A DNA stretch of 29,656 nucleotides from a virus, in IMG/VR virus record IMGVR_UViG_3300003323_000029, positions 1 through 29,656 of that record. One strand, given 5' to 3'. The notes under the pieces are model-generated. The model did no database searches. It was not told where the DNA came from and worked only from the letters and a program-made list of their open reading frames with translations. The position numbers and the translations under genes were made by a program. Positions 1-7,117 of the stretch are shown here, piece after piece. Within the stretch, counting starts at the first letter, position 1. Each line of letters begins with the position of its first letter.

Positions 1-402
1 CGCCTGAAGAAAGCGGAAGCGGAGCTTGCAGCAATGCGAGAGCAAAAGCCTATCGGCTGGCTCACCGGCTATGGAACTGGTCACGGGAGCGGGAGCCTGG
101 AAGAAATGGCCAGCAACTACGAGTTTGCGAAGGAGCTTTGCTACAAGCGTAACGACGAGGAAATGGAATTGCAAAAAGACCCCGAATTCTATGATCCCGA
201 CTGGAAGCCAGTTGAACCCATCCCTGTCTATGCCAGCCCTATTGCCGCACCAGTACCAGCCACCCAGCCGAAGGCCGAGATAAGCGACGCGCGGATTACC
301 GAAATTGCTTTCGATTTCTATGCGGATAGTAACGATGGGGATGCGATCAATATGGTCAGCTTCGCCCGGGCCATCTTGGCAGAAGCCGGGAAGCAGGAGT
401 AA
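1..402 (+). CDS. Phage hypothetical protein, 5' end cut by window
   Basis: This is the only convincing plus-strand gene. The frame is open from base 1 (it begins RLKKAEAELAA) through to a TAA just before 402, so the real start lies outside the window and the ATG at 34 is internal. The visible part is 133 residues: a charged helical start, a proline-rich linker around residues 75-95 (AAPVPATQPK), and an acidic tail that starts ARITEIAFDFYADSNDGD and ends AEAGKQE. The layout of N-terminal coiled coil, linker and short acidic C-terminal module is common in phage proteins of unknown function. It converges on the lysis genes and shares a bidirectional terminator with them. I do not assign a function. 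Confidence 0.7.
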   Translation, partial: RLKKAEAELAAMREQKPIGWLTGYGTGHGSGSLEEMASNYEFAKELCYKRNDEEMELQKDPEFYDPDWKPVEPIPVYASPIAAPVPATQPKAEISDARITEIAFDFYADSNDGDAINMVSFARAILAEAGKQE

Positions 403-435
403 AAGAAGCCCGCGAAGATGCGGGCTTTTTTCTAT
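401..435. terminator. Bidirectional intrinsic terminator
   Basis: The arms GCCCGC and GCGGGC enclose the loop GAAGAT. T-rich tracts follow in both directions: TTTTTT on the plus strand and TTCTTTT on the minus strand. It lies between the converging stops at 402 and 432 and so ends both the left-edge gene and the long leftward lysis unit. Confidence 0.85.
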
Positions 436-968
436 TTTGCTGGGGTTGATTGAGCAAGAAGCCGCGTCTTCTCCAAGCTGTTTTTCGTACTGCCGTAGAA
501 GTAAGTCACCATCACACCGATAACGCTGGTGATCAGTACACCAAGGATGGTGTCCGCCACGCGCTGGCCAGCGGCCGAAAGAGGAATAAACGTCACCGCA
601 GTGAAATAGACCATGGCGAATAGGGACCAGGCCGAAGCGAACATATACACAAAGCGCTTGCTGAACAGGTCTTCTTGGCCAAGCGCTGCAATCTGCATGG
701 ACCGAGCGCTGGCGATGTCGGCATAAATCTGCTTGTCACGCTCCAACTCAATTTCAGCCATGTGTTGCTGGAACTCCAGAAGCTTGGCAGGATCGGCTTT
801 CAGGACTTCGGCGGCAGCAGATGGTGATTCGGCTCCAGTCACAGCCTGCGCGACTTCTACGACCTTGCCGGCCACCTCTGCTGCCTTGTCGTTGCCGGTG
901 ATGGCCTTGATGATGCCAGGGGCGAACTGAGAGGCCAATTCAATTGCGATAGGGATCAGTGGGGCCAT
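432..968 (-). CDS. GTA-type three-TM holin
   Basis: The 178-residue protein resembles the GTA_holin_3TM family, the holin of three transmembrane segments used for release of gene-transfer agents and phages. It starts MAPLIPIAIELASQFAPGI. A family-typical middle follows, with KAAEVAGKVVEVAQAVTG, LKADPAKL and a charged helix ending in IYADIASARSMQ. Two clear membrane segments lie towards the C-terminus (FVYMFASAWSLFAMVYFTAV and DTILGVLITSVIGVMVTYFY). The start at 968 is chosen because its ATG shares one base with the stop of the upstream muramidase (TGATG), which implies coupled translation; an upstream ATG at 1007 would add 13 out-of-family residues. It is likely to form inner-membrane lesions that let the muramidase reach the wall. 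Confidence 0.85.
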   Translation of the reverse strand: MAPLIPIAIELASQFAPGIIKAITGNDKAAEVAGKVVEVAQAVTGAESPSAAAEVLKADPAKLLEFQQHMAEIELERDKQIYADIASARSMQIAALGQEDLFSKRFVYMFASAWSLFAMVYFTAVTFIPLSAAGQRVADTILGVLITSVIGVMVTYFYGSTKNSLEKTRLLAQSTPAK

Positions 969-1453
969 CAGTAAATCTCCATGTTGCGGATGATCCGGCG
1001 CACCCAACCACGGGAGTTGTCAGGCCAGTTTTTGAGGTTAGCCAGATAGTTCAGACGCAGAGCATTGAACTGCATGACCAGGGCGGACGGCGGCATGTCG
1101 CGTACTGCTGCGATAGTCTTAGCACCAATGATTCCGTCAGCCGATACGCCAGACGCTTGCTGGAGCCAGCGCACAGCGGGACCACCATGATAAGCAGCAT
1201 CCAGTACATGGAAAGCGATTGCTGGCGGCAACTGGTCGCAGCGATTCGGCGTCCAGTAGCAGGCTCGGGCGATCTGCTTTGCAGTGTCGATCGACAAGTC
1301 TTTCATCGGGCCGAGATAGCCCCAGGCACGCGCGACCTTAAGCGTGATTCCGAAGTTTGTCTCCCCCCCCGGGTCCGCCTCATTGCTGCGATAGGAATAG
1401 CCGCCTTCATTCTCCATCAGGCGCGCAAAGGCACCGTCAAAATCAGTGATCAT
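968..1453 (-). CDS. GH108 endolysin (muramidase) with peptidoglycan-binding tail
   Basis: This 161-residue lysozyme-like protein belongs to glycoside hydrolase family 108, which cleaves the MurNAc-GlcNAc bond of peptidoglycan. The N-terminal signature ENEGGYS at residues 14-20 carries the expected catalytic glutamate (Glu16). It is followed by the family motifs DPGGETNFGIT and the W/Y-rich YWTPNRCDQLPPAIAFHVLDA. The C-terminal half (GVSADGIIGAKTIAAV and beyond) matches the PG_binding_3 module usual in this family. There is no signal peptide, so release depends on the neighbouring holins. The gene sits between a two-TM protein and the three-TM holin, a compact lysis cassette. A run of eight G on the coding strand (1363-1370) lies in the DPGGE motif. 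Confidence 0.93.
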   Translation of the reverse strand: MITDFDGAFARLMENEGGYSYRSNEADPGGETNFGITLKVARAWGYLGPMKDLSIDTAKQIARACYWTPNRCDQLPPAIAFHVLDAAYHGGPAVRWLQQASGVSADGIIGAKTIAAVRDMPPSALVMQFNALRLNYLANLKNWPDNSRGWVRRIIRNMEIY

Positions 1454-1455
1454 GG

Positions 1456-1704
1456 TCAGTCCTTCAGGCTCTCGCCGTTTTGCTCCATGCGTTTAAGAAT
1501 CTTGCTCTTGATGTGCAAAATCCTAAGCGTATAGAGTCCAACCAGGCAGCCGATACCAAGTGACAAGCTGCTCAAAATGAAATGAATGTCGCTCATCAGC
1601 CCAGCAGCACCCGAAGTTCCAGTAACCGCAGCGACAACAGTAGACACTTTTGGGTTACTTAGGGCCGTCTCGATTGCCGCCTTTACGTTTTCTTGATCGC
1701 TCAT
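1456..1704 (-). CDS. Small holin-like membrane protein
   Basis: The 82-residue protein has a short polar N-terminus (MSDQENVKAAIETALSNPK), a weakly hydrophobic small-residue segment (about 20-38), a strongly hydrophobic segment (about 41-65) and a basic tail (KSKILKRMEQNGESLKD). This two-TM layout with charged ends fits class II holins or antiholins. It ends two bases before the muramidase start, so the genes are surely co-translated. The ribosome site is weak (GAAGAG about ten bases upstream), which would fit translation coupled to the gene before it. I recognise no specific family, and holin versus antiholin cannot be decided by eye. Confidence 0.75.
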   Translation of the reverse strand: MSDQENVKAAIETALSNPKVSTVVAAVTGTSGAAGLMSDIHFILSSLSLGIGCLVGLYTLRILHIKSKILKRMEQNGESLKD

Positions 1705-1822
1705 TTATTCGTCTCTTCAAAATAAGGTTACGCGCCCACGAAACGAGAACGGCGAACCAGATAGCTCCCCAAAGTGTTAGCATCGTGGCCGTCAACCATA
1801 AATAGTCTTGCCAATTGCACAT
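1655..1822 (-). CDS. Possible nested single-TM small protein
   Basis: A 55-codon frame bridges the end of the upstream membrane protein and the start of the two-TM holin-like gene, out of frame with both. It begins MCNWQDYLW, has one strong membrane segment (about residues 11-30, LTATMLTLWGAIWFAVLVSW) and ends in a very basic tail (RNLILKRRINERSRKRKGG). GGAG lies ten bases before the ATG. The membrane segment plus cationic tail is a sensible protein and would link translation of the genes on either side. Chance hydrophobicity in an overlapping frame of another membrane gene is the main alternative. Confidence 0.35.
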   Translation of the reverse strand: MCNWQDYLWLTATMLTLWGAIWFAVLVSWARNLILKRRINERSRKRKGGNRDGPK

Positions 1823-2123
1823 AGCCCAATATCTCCATGAAAGTGTTGTAAAACACTGGCGGGAGATAGGCCAGGTAGAACGCCCATCCAACAGCGTTCC
1901 CTACAATAGATGCAAGACACAGTTTTTGTGTGTCATCACACAATTTCCCCTCTAACAAATGGGGGGCGCTATAAACCAGAAACAGATCAACCGTTGCCGC
2001 GCTTCCGTGGAATATAAGCATTCCTTCCGGAGTATTTGGGATGGTGCTCGTAGCTTGCAAATGGACATACCATGTAACCAATATGACCAACGCAAATATC
2101 ACACGGAAGCGCAGGATATTCAC
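1728..2123 (-). CDS. Multi-pass membrane protein of the lysis region
   Basis: This 131-residue protein has about four hydrophobic segments (near 6-24, 42-58, 68-88 and 90-110) joined by short loops. I do not recognise the family. The GTG start at 2123 is supported by a GTGA overlap with the stop of the 33-residue gene upstream. Its position between tail fibre and lysis genes suggests a role at the membrane at the end of infection (holin regulation or superinfection exclusion), but this is only inferred from context. The codons look more AT-rich than in the structural genes, a sign that this corner may be exchanged between phages. Confidence 0.6.
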   Translation of the reverse strand: MNILRFRVIFALVILVTWYVHLQATSTIPNTPEGMLIFHGSAATVDLFLVYSAPHLLEGKLCDDTQKLCLASIVGNAVGWAFYLAYLPPVFYNTFMEILGYVQLARLFMVDGHDANTLGSYLVRRSRFVGA

Positions 2124-2221
2124 TTCGTTTTCTTCTTGGTCGGAGAGGTTGGTACAGAGGTTTTCTCTGGCGGACGTTGCTGTCCACCACCGCCACCGGT
2201 TGCCATATTCAATTTATGCAT
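2120..2221 (-). CDS. 33-residue Gly-rich and Lys-rich small protein
   Basis: The frame starts MHKLNMATGGGGGQQRPPEK and ends in a lysine-rich tail (TKKKTK). A good ribosome site (AAGGAAA) lies seven bases before the ATG. The stop overlaps the GTG start of the next gene as GTGA, so the two should be translationally coupled. Tiny proteins with a glycine run, proline and basic tail often follow tail fibre genes in podoviruses; I can name no function. An internal ATG (MATGGGGG) could also be used. It lies in a stretch that longer-ORF calling would leave empty. Confidence 0.6.
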   Translation of the reverse strand: MHKLNMATGGGGGQQRPPEKTSVPTSPTKKKTK

Positions 2222-2235
2222 GTTATTTCCTTTCG

Positions 2236-4488
2236 TTAATTAGTTTGGAATCGGTAACGGAACTGTACCACTCGCGTACCGCCAGCGGCAGCCCATGAAG
2301 AGGTAAAGCAGTTTGTTCCGCCAGTTTGTACGAGACCTATGCCGCCATCGGTCACGGTGCCGCTTACGACTGTGCACGTGCTATTGCGTACAGGCTGGTA
2401 TGGCAGGTTGTTGATGAAGGTTGAGCTTGCGGTACTCTGGGTGGTGCAGGTGCCAGTCGTGGCAATCTGTGCTTCTCCCTCGATGAATGGGCCATCGAAG
2501 CGATAGGAGCCGGTGAAAGTCGCCCCACCAGTGCCATTAACGACAGTCAGGCCGGTCCATGCTGGAACCCACGTCTGCACGCCATTCAGCCCCATGGTGC
2601 CAAGATACTTGCCTACCTTGAACGTCGATGCACTCTCAGGAACGATATTGATGCCGGAAGGCGAATTGTAATCGCCGTTGACGAAGGAGCGCAGGCCGTC
2701 GAAGGTGAAACGGCCAGCCAGATCCACGTTCAGAGCGTTGACCACCGGCGCGCTGCAGTTCACGTTGCTGAACTGGATGCCCAAACAATCGGACTGCACA
2801 TGCAGTGACTTGTTCGACGTGGTGTTGCGGATATCCATGTTGCTGACTTCGACGCCAGCGATGGCGCCGAATGTGTCAAAGCCATATGTCACCGCGTCCT
2901 CGATGATGATGTTGCTCATGGTCACATCACGCAGCAGGTTCACGTTCACAGCGCGGGTATCGCAGACCAGCTTGACGCCGATGTCGCCGCCGCGCGTTTG
3001 TGCATTTGTCAAGGTGAAGTCAGCCAGAGAACTGGTGGCCGCATAGATCAGGATGCCTTGCACGGCAGTGGCCAGGCCGCTGTTGTCGATGAACACGTTG
3101 TCCACATTGCAGCGCAGTGCCGGCGTGCCAGTGACGCCAGAATCCGCCTTGAACGTGAAGCCTGCTTGCGAACAGTTGTAGGCCAGGAAACCATTGCCGT
3201 TGCTGTTCGTAGTTTTCATCACGACGCCCCACTGGCCATTGCGGGCAATCAGGTTCTGGAAGTTGCTCTTGTCCAGACCTTGCAGCAGGAAGTTGTGGAA
3301 TGCGGCAGCCGGATCCTTCAGCAGGCAGATGACATCTTTCACCACGATATTATTGCGGATCGTGCCGGCCGCATCAGTGATCACCAGGGCATCCATGCCG
3401 GTGCCGCCATTGATCGCCGTGCAGACATCGGAGCCACAATCAACGCCGAAATTCTCCATGCGCAGACGGTCGCCGTTCAGTTGCAGCTTGCCTTGAATGA
3501 TCGAGCCGCCAGTCAGTGCGGTGCCGCCGGCGTTATAGCTTGGCATGCCGGCGCCGCGAATCGTCAGGTCGGAGCGCGTCTTGGAGAAGTTCGCCACCAC
3601 AGGAGTGTTGCCGAGCAGCAGGACGCCGCCCACCGGCATATTGTCGATGGCGTTCGCCAAGTTATTACCCCACTGCGCAATGTGGATCACACCGTTATGC
3701 TGTAATTTCCAGCGAGCGCCGTCAGCAGCAACAATAATGGTCCCGCCATTATCAGCACTGGTTGTGTCGGTAGCATCCAGCCAATACATGCCGCCGCCAC
3801 CATCGCCTAGGGCGGTGTAGCCGCACACTGCGGCGCGCGTATACGTGTTCTTCGACAATGCCTTTAGCGCCGCAATGTTATCCACAACACGGATCACGCG
3901 CGACTTGAATTGCTGATCCAGCGTAGTGCCGTCAAAGCCGATCATCGATGCGCCGGCATTACTGGCCAGAAGAATTTGAAGAGCCGTTGCAGACTGCGGG
4001 GTGGCCGCAATAGCAATTGGCCTGCCAATAGCGTCGAAGCCAAGCAGATTGTTGGCACGAAGGCTGGCAACAGGGAGTTCAGCAGTGGCCGAGGCGGAAT
4101 CCGAGGCGGGGAACGTAACAGTTCGGTCCACAACTTCCTGGACCTGCTGCGTAATCATTGTCAACTTATCCAGTGCATCTTCATGCGACTGGGCAGGGAA
4201 ATCATCGTTCTGAACATAATCCGCTTCCTGTGTCTTGGGGACATTGCGGATAATCGTTAGCGTCTGGCCAATTGGCAGGGCGATCGCAAGCGTGACTGAA
4301 CCAGTTGGGTTGCCAGTACCGGCCACCGTGTAATCAGTGTTCAGGACTAGCACATGCTCACCAGTGCCATCGGTACGAATGACGCGTAGGTGCGTCTGAT
4401 CCAGAAAGCGGAAGTTGACCGTGAAAGGCCCGGTTGTGCCCGCGCCAGCATACGGCCCGGACTTGCTGATCGAGGTTTCGACAGTCAT
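2236..4488 (-). CDS. Tail fibre or tailspike, T7 gp17-type anchor plus probable beta-helix
   Basis: The 750-residue protein should bind the cell surface and fix host range. Residues 1 to about 130 follow the T7 gp17 N-terminal anchor (GPYAGAGTTGPFTVNF, LRVIRTDGTGEHVLVLNTDYTV, RNVPKTQEADYVQNDDFPAQ), which attaches to the tail tube. A short linker (LLGFDAIGRPIAIA) leads into a long middle (about 220-640) rich in short beta strands and Asn/Gly turns, like pectate-lyase-type right-handed beta-helices. A separate C-terminal beta domain follows (WTGLTVVNGTGG and on), perhaps for trimerisation. A strong ribosome site (GGGGAAA) precedes the start. Depolymerase activity is possible, but no catalytic residue can be assigned by eye. 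Confidence 0.9.
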   Translation of the reverse strand: MTVETSISKSGPYAGAGTTGPFTVNFRFLDQTHLRVIRTDGTGEHVLVLNTDYTVAGTGNPTGSVTLAIALPIGQTLTIIRNVPKTQEADYVQNDDFPAQSHEDALDKLTMITQQVQEVVDRTVTFPASDSASATAELPVASLRANNLLGFDAIGRPIAIAATPQSATALQILLASNAGASMIGFDGTTLDQQFKSRVIRVVDNIAALKALSKNTYTRAAVCGYTALGDGGGGMYWLDATDTTSADNGGTIIVAADGARWKLQHNGVIHIAQWGNNLANAIDNMPVGGVLLLGNTPVVANFSKTRSDLTIRGAGMPSYNAGGTALTGGSIIQGKLQLNGDRLRMENFGVDCGSDVCTAINGGTGMDALVITDAAGTIRNNIVVKDVICLLKDPAAAFHNFLLQGLDKSNFQNLIARNGQWGVVMKTTNSNGNGFLAYNCSQAGFTFKADSGVTGTPALRCNVDNVFIDNSGLATAVQGILIYAATSSLADFTLTNAQTRGGDIGVKLVCDTRAVNVNLLRDVTMSNIIIEDAVTYGFDTFGAIAGVEVSNMDIRNTTSNKSLHVQSDCLGIQFSNVNCSAPVVNALNVDLAGRFTFDGLRSFVNGDYNSPSGINIVPESASTFKVGKYLGTMGLNGVQTWVPAWTGLTVVNGTGGATFTGSYRFDGPFIEGEAQIATTGTCTTQSTASSTFINNLPYQPVRNSTCTVVSGTVTDGGIGLVQTGGTNCFTSSWAAAGGTRVVQFRYRFQTN

Positions 4489-4529
4489 AGAAATTTCCCC
4501 TGATGAATTTCAAGGGATTCTACCTCTGT

Positions 4530-4547
4530 TGTGGTGTTTACACCACA
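4530..4547 (-). other. Perfect short hairpin upstream of the tail fibre gene
   Basis: TGTGGTG and CACCACA form a perfect 7-bp stem with a 4-base loop in the 76-base gap before the tail fibre. No U-run follows on either strand, so it does not look like an intrinsic terminator. It could be a processing or stabilising hairpin at the 5' end of the fibre message, or an operator-like dyad. Confidence 0.5.
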
Positions 4548-4564
4548 GTGGCGCTAACGCAACA

Positions 4565-7117
4565 CTACTGGCCTACCATTCGTCCAAAGTCCGGCGCGCG
4601 TTGCGGGGCTGTGGTCCCTGGCTGCCAGAAGTAGGTTTGCCCGAACTCGCGCTCCTGGCGCCGCTGCATAGTGTTCAGATATCCAGGAGACATGAATTCT
4701 TGTAATTCATGCACTACAAGATGATCTAGTGCAGCTTTCACATACCAGAGATTTGCGCCAGGAATATTGCCTTTCACGAAGCGCACCAGTTCCGCGCCGA
4801 AATGCGTGTCCTTGCCCTGCGATGCTTCCACGATATTACCCTGCGTCAGCTTGAACACCTCTTCGGCTGCGCCAACCACTGGCCCCAGGAAGGCAGCGGC
4901 CGGCGACGTTTCGTGTCGCGTGGTGCCTGAGAACAGGAAATCACCGTACAAGCCGAAGCCACCGCCTTGCAGGAAGGCTTGTAGCCAGTTCTTGGCAGCA
5001 TGCTTGTCATCGAACAGAGCGCGTGGATCGCGGCCGGCGATCAGTTCTTTTACCTGCATGGCGGCAATACCGAGGCCAAGGGCCAATGATTGGTGCAGAG
5101 CCAGATATCCGACCTTGGCGCCGGTTGTGTTCTGAGACAGGCCGCGCTGCCAATGGCGCATGAAGGCAGCAAGCGGCGTGGTCTTGAACAGGAACACGGA
5201 ACGTGTCAACTCCCCTTTCCATGTGCCGCGTTGCAATCCGCCGCCAGTGGCCGCACGCTCCAATGCCTTTGGCGTGACAACTGCCATATCCACTTCTTCC
5301 GCCACGGCGCCGATGAGTTTCAGAGCGGCATCGCGGCGGATCTTGTCGAGCGATGCCTTGTATGCTGGCGAGCCAGGCGAAGCCCGGGTAGCAAGATCAG
5401 GAATCATGTGCTCGATCGCCGCATCCGGTACGTTGTAAATCGAATCCGGCGTCAAGATAGTTTCATTGCCACCCCACTTCTCGGGCGTGGCCGCGCGCCA
5501 CACGGTCCAATCGGCCTCGGTAATGCCCTTGGACAGCAGAATCTTGTGGTCATCTGCATCCAGCGCGGCAAGAGTTTTGGTGTCGCGGGTCAGATGGCCG
5601 ATACTGTCCATCATGGTCACGCCGAACGCCCGGCGCCGCACGTCGGTAATGGCGTTCAGTCCAGAGGCGCGCATAGTAGCATGGGCCAACTTCGCCGGAA
5701 CCGCCGTGGTCAGATTGTCTTCGCCCCAGCGGTTCAGGTCGCCAATGGCAGTTTCCAGCGCCAGACCAGCGCGGCGCGCCTGACGTAACTCTTCCTTGTT
5801 GGCCAGGTTCATTGCGGCCAGTTCGTTGCGGAATACCTGCATAACCGGCATACGGTTCACGCGCGCAGTGTTAATGATGGTCCCCTCGTCGGCAATGGAC
5901 GAAATCACCGCGCTCCCCAGGCGGGAGGCCACCAGCCAGTTGCGGGTCGCCTCAAACGCACGCGCCATCTTTTCACTGGCCACGGGCTGCTGCTCGCCCA
6001 TGACGACATTCCACAGGTTTGTGAGCTTGGCTACCTGTTCCTCATAGCGGCCAATGTGCGCCGGGTCGGTATCCGCGGCCTCTTTCAGGGCGGTATCGCG
6101 GAAGTATTCGAATGCCGCATTTGGATTCGGACCGAAGATTTCCACCGAGGCCGTGTCACGTGCCATGCCGCCGATGTGGTCCACCATGATTTGTAGCAGG
6201 CCCTTTTCGCCGTAGTTGGCCTGATAGGCCATATACGATTCGGCATCCTTGAAGTGAATCGAGCGCGCCTCGGCGTTGCGGTTAGCCATCATGCCAGTAC
6301 CTTGACGCTGGCCAGGCTTCAGCTTATTGCGGCCATTAGTGGAGATCGAGCGCCACGCCTCACCCAAGAAGCGGCGCACCTGGTCGTCATCCATCAGCCG
6401 ACCATCATCTAGTACATATTGTTTTCGGTCCAGCAGCGGCAGAATGTCGGCAGTCCACTTATCAACACCAGCCTTGGCCACCCGCAATTGAGCGTGGTGT
6501 TGCGGCAGCGCCCAGCTTTCCAGCTTGCCCACCTTGCCGCCTGCGTTGTTGAACTGCTGGCGCATATCCTCTGCTACCTTGAGCCAAGCTTCGGCAGCCT
6601 TCACGACGACTGGATCAATGCCATTGCGCTCACCGAACACCGCGCGGGTGAATGTCGCTACACCCTCCTGGTTCTCCAGAAATCCAAAGAAACGCGGGTC
6701 CAATTGTTCGAACACATCGGACAGCTTGCGCAGGTTGTCCGTGCGGATGGATTGGGCCAGCGTTTCGACCGAGCGGAACGATCCCTTGCCATCGGTGACG
6801 GAAGCCGTCAACCGCTTGAGTGCGTCCAGCCGGCCACCTTCCCATGCGCCGGTTTGACGATTCAGCGCATCATGGGTTTCAATTTGCCGTTGCAGGCGGA
6901 ACTTGGCCAACTTCGCATCGGCCAGTAGGTCAGCAACCGCCGCATCCGCCGCGGCGTCCAGGCGTTGGCCGTCCGACATCTGGCGCCATGCTTCCGGGTC
7001 GCGTCGCGCAAGCTGGTGCATGGCCTTAGAAATCTTCTCCTCGATCTTGGCCGATTCTCCCTGCGTCAGTTCACGACCGATTGCGCGCTGTACCGCGGCT
7101 AAGCATTGTGGTTTCAT
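4565..7117 (-). CDS. Large presumed internal virion or ejection protein (850 aa)
   Basis: The protein is mostly alpha-helical and charged in its first two thirds (for example ESAKIEEKISKAMHQLARRD and ADAAVADLLADAKLAKFRLQ). Its C-terminal part has several glycine-rich hydrophobic stretches around LALHQSLALGLGIAAMQVKE, QAFLQGGGFGLYGDFLF and AAFLGPVVGAAEEVF, which may insert in a membrane. Position and size match the T7 gp16 slot, the largest core protein injected with the DNA. I see no transglycosylase motif here; that activity lies in the 861-residue protein two genes upstream. The ATG follows the preceding stop directly (TAAATG). The specific family is not recognised, and a MuF-like or polyvalent-protein domain cannot be excluded. 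Confidence 0.75.
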   Translation of the reverse strand: MKPQCLAAVQRAIGRELTQGESAKIEEKISKAMHQLARRDPEAWRQMSDGQRLDAAADAAVADLLADAKLAKFRLQRQIETHDALNRQTGAWEGGRLDALKRLTASVTDGKGSFRSVETLAQSIRTDNLRKLSDVFEQLDPRFFGFLENQEGVATFTRAVFGERNGIDPVVVKAAEAWLKVAEDMRQQFNNAGGKVGKLESWALPQHHAQLRVAKAGVDKWTADILPLLDRKQYVLDDGRLMDDDQVRRFLGEAWRSISTNGRNKLKPGQRQGTGMMANRNAEARSIHFKDAESYMAYQANYGEKGLLQIMVDHIGGMARDTASVEIFGPNPNAAFEYFRDTALKEAADTDPAHIGRYEEQVAKLTNLWNVVMGEQQPVASEKMARAFEATRNWLVASRLGSAVISSIADEGTIINTARVNRMPVMQVFRNELAAMNLANKEELRQARRAGLALETAIGDLNRWGEDNLTTAVPAKLAHATMRASGLNAITDVRRRAFGVTMMDSIGHLTRDTKTLAALDADDHKILLSKGITEADWTVWRAATPEKWGGNETILTPDSIYNVPDAAIEHMIPDLATRASPGSPAYKASLDKIRRDAALKLIGAVAEEVDMAVVTPKALERAATGGGLQRGTWKGELTRSVFLFKTTPLAAFMRHWQRGLSQNTTGAKVGYLALHQSLALGLGIAAMQVKELIAGRDPRALFDDKHAAKNWLQAFLQGGGFGLYGDFLFSGTTRHETSPAAAFLGPVVGAAEEVFKLTQGNIVEASQGKDTHFGAELVRFVKGNIPGANLWYVKAALDHLVVHELQEFMSPGYLNTMQRRQEREFGQTYFWQPGTTAPQRAPDFGRMVGQ

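Noticed and set aside
1987-2196. Minus-strand frame of 69 codons
   Set aside because: It overlaps the GTGA-coupled pair of genes and has a shadow-like basic composition.
2998-3705. Plus-strand frame of 235 codons opposite the tail fibre
   Set aside because: It is an antisense shadow of the fibre gene with no start context or recognisable domain.
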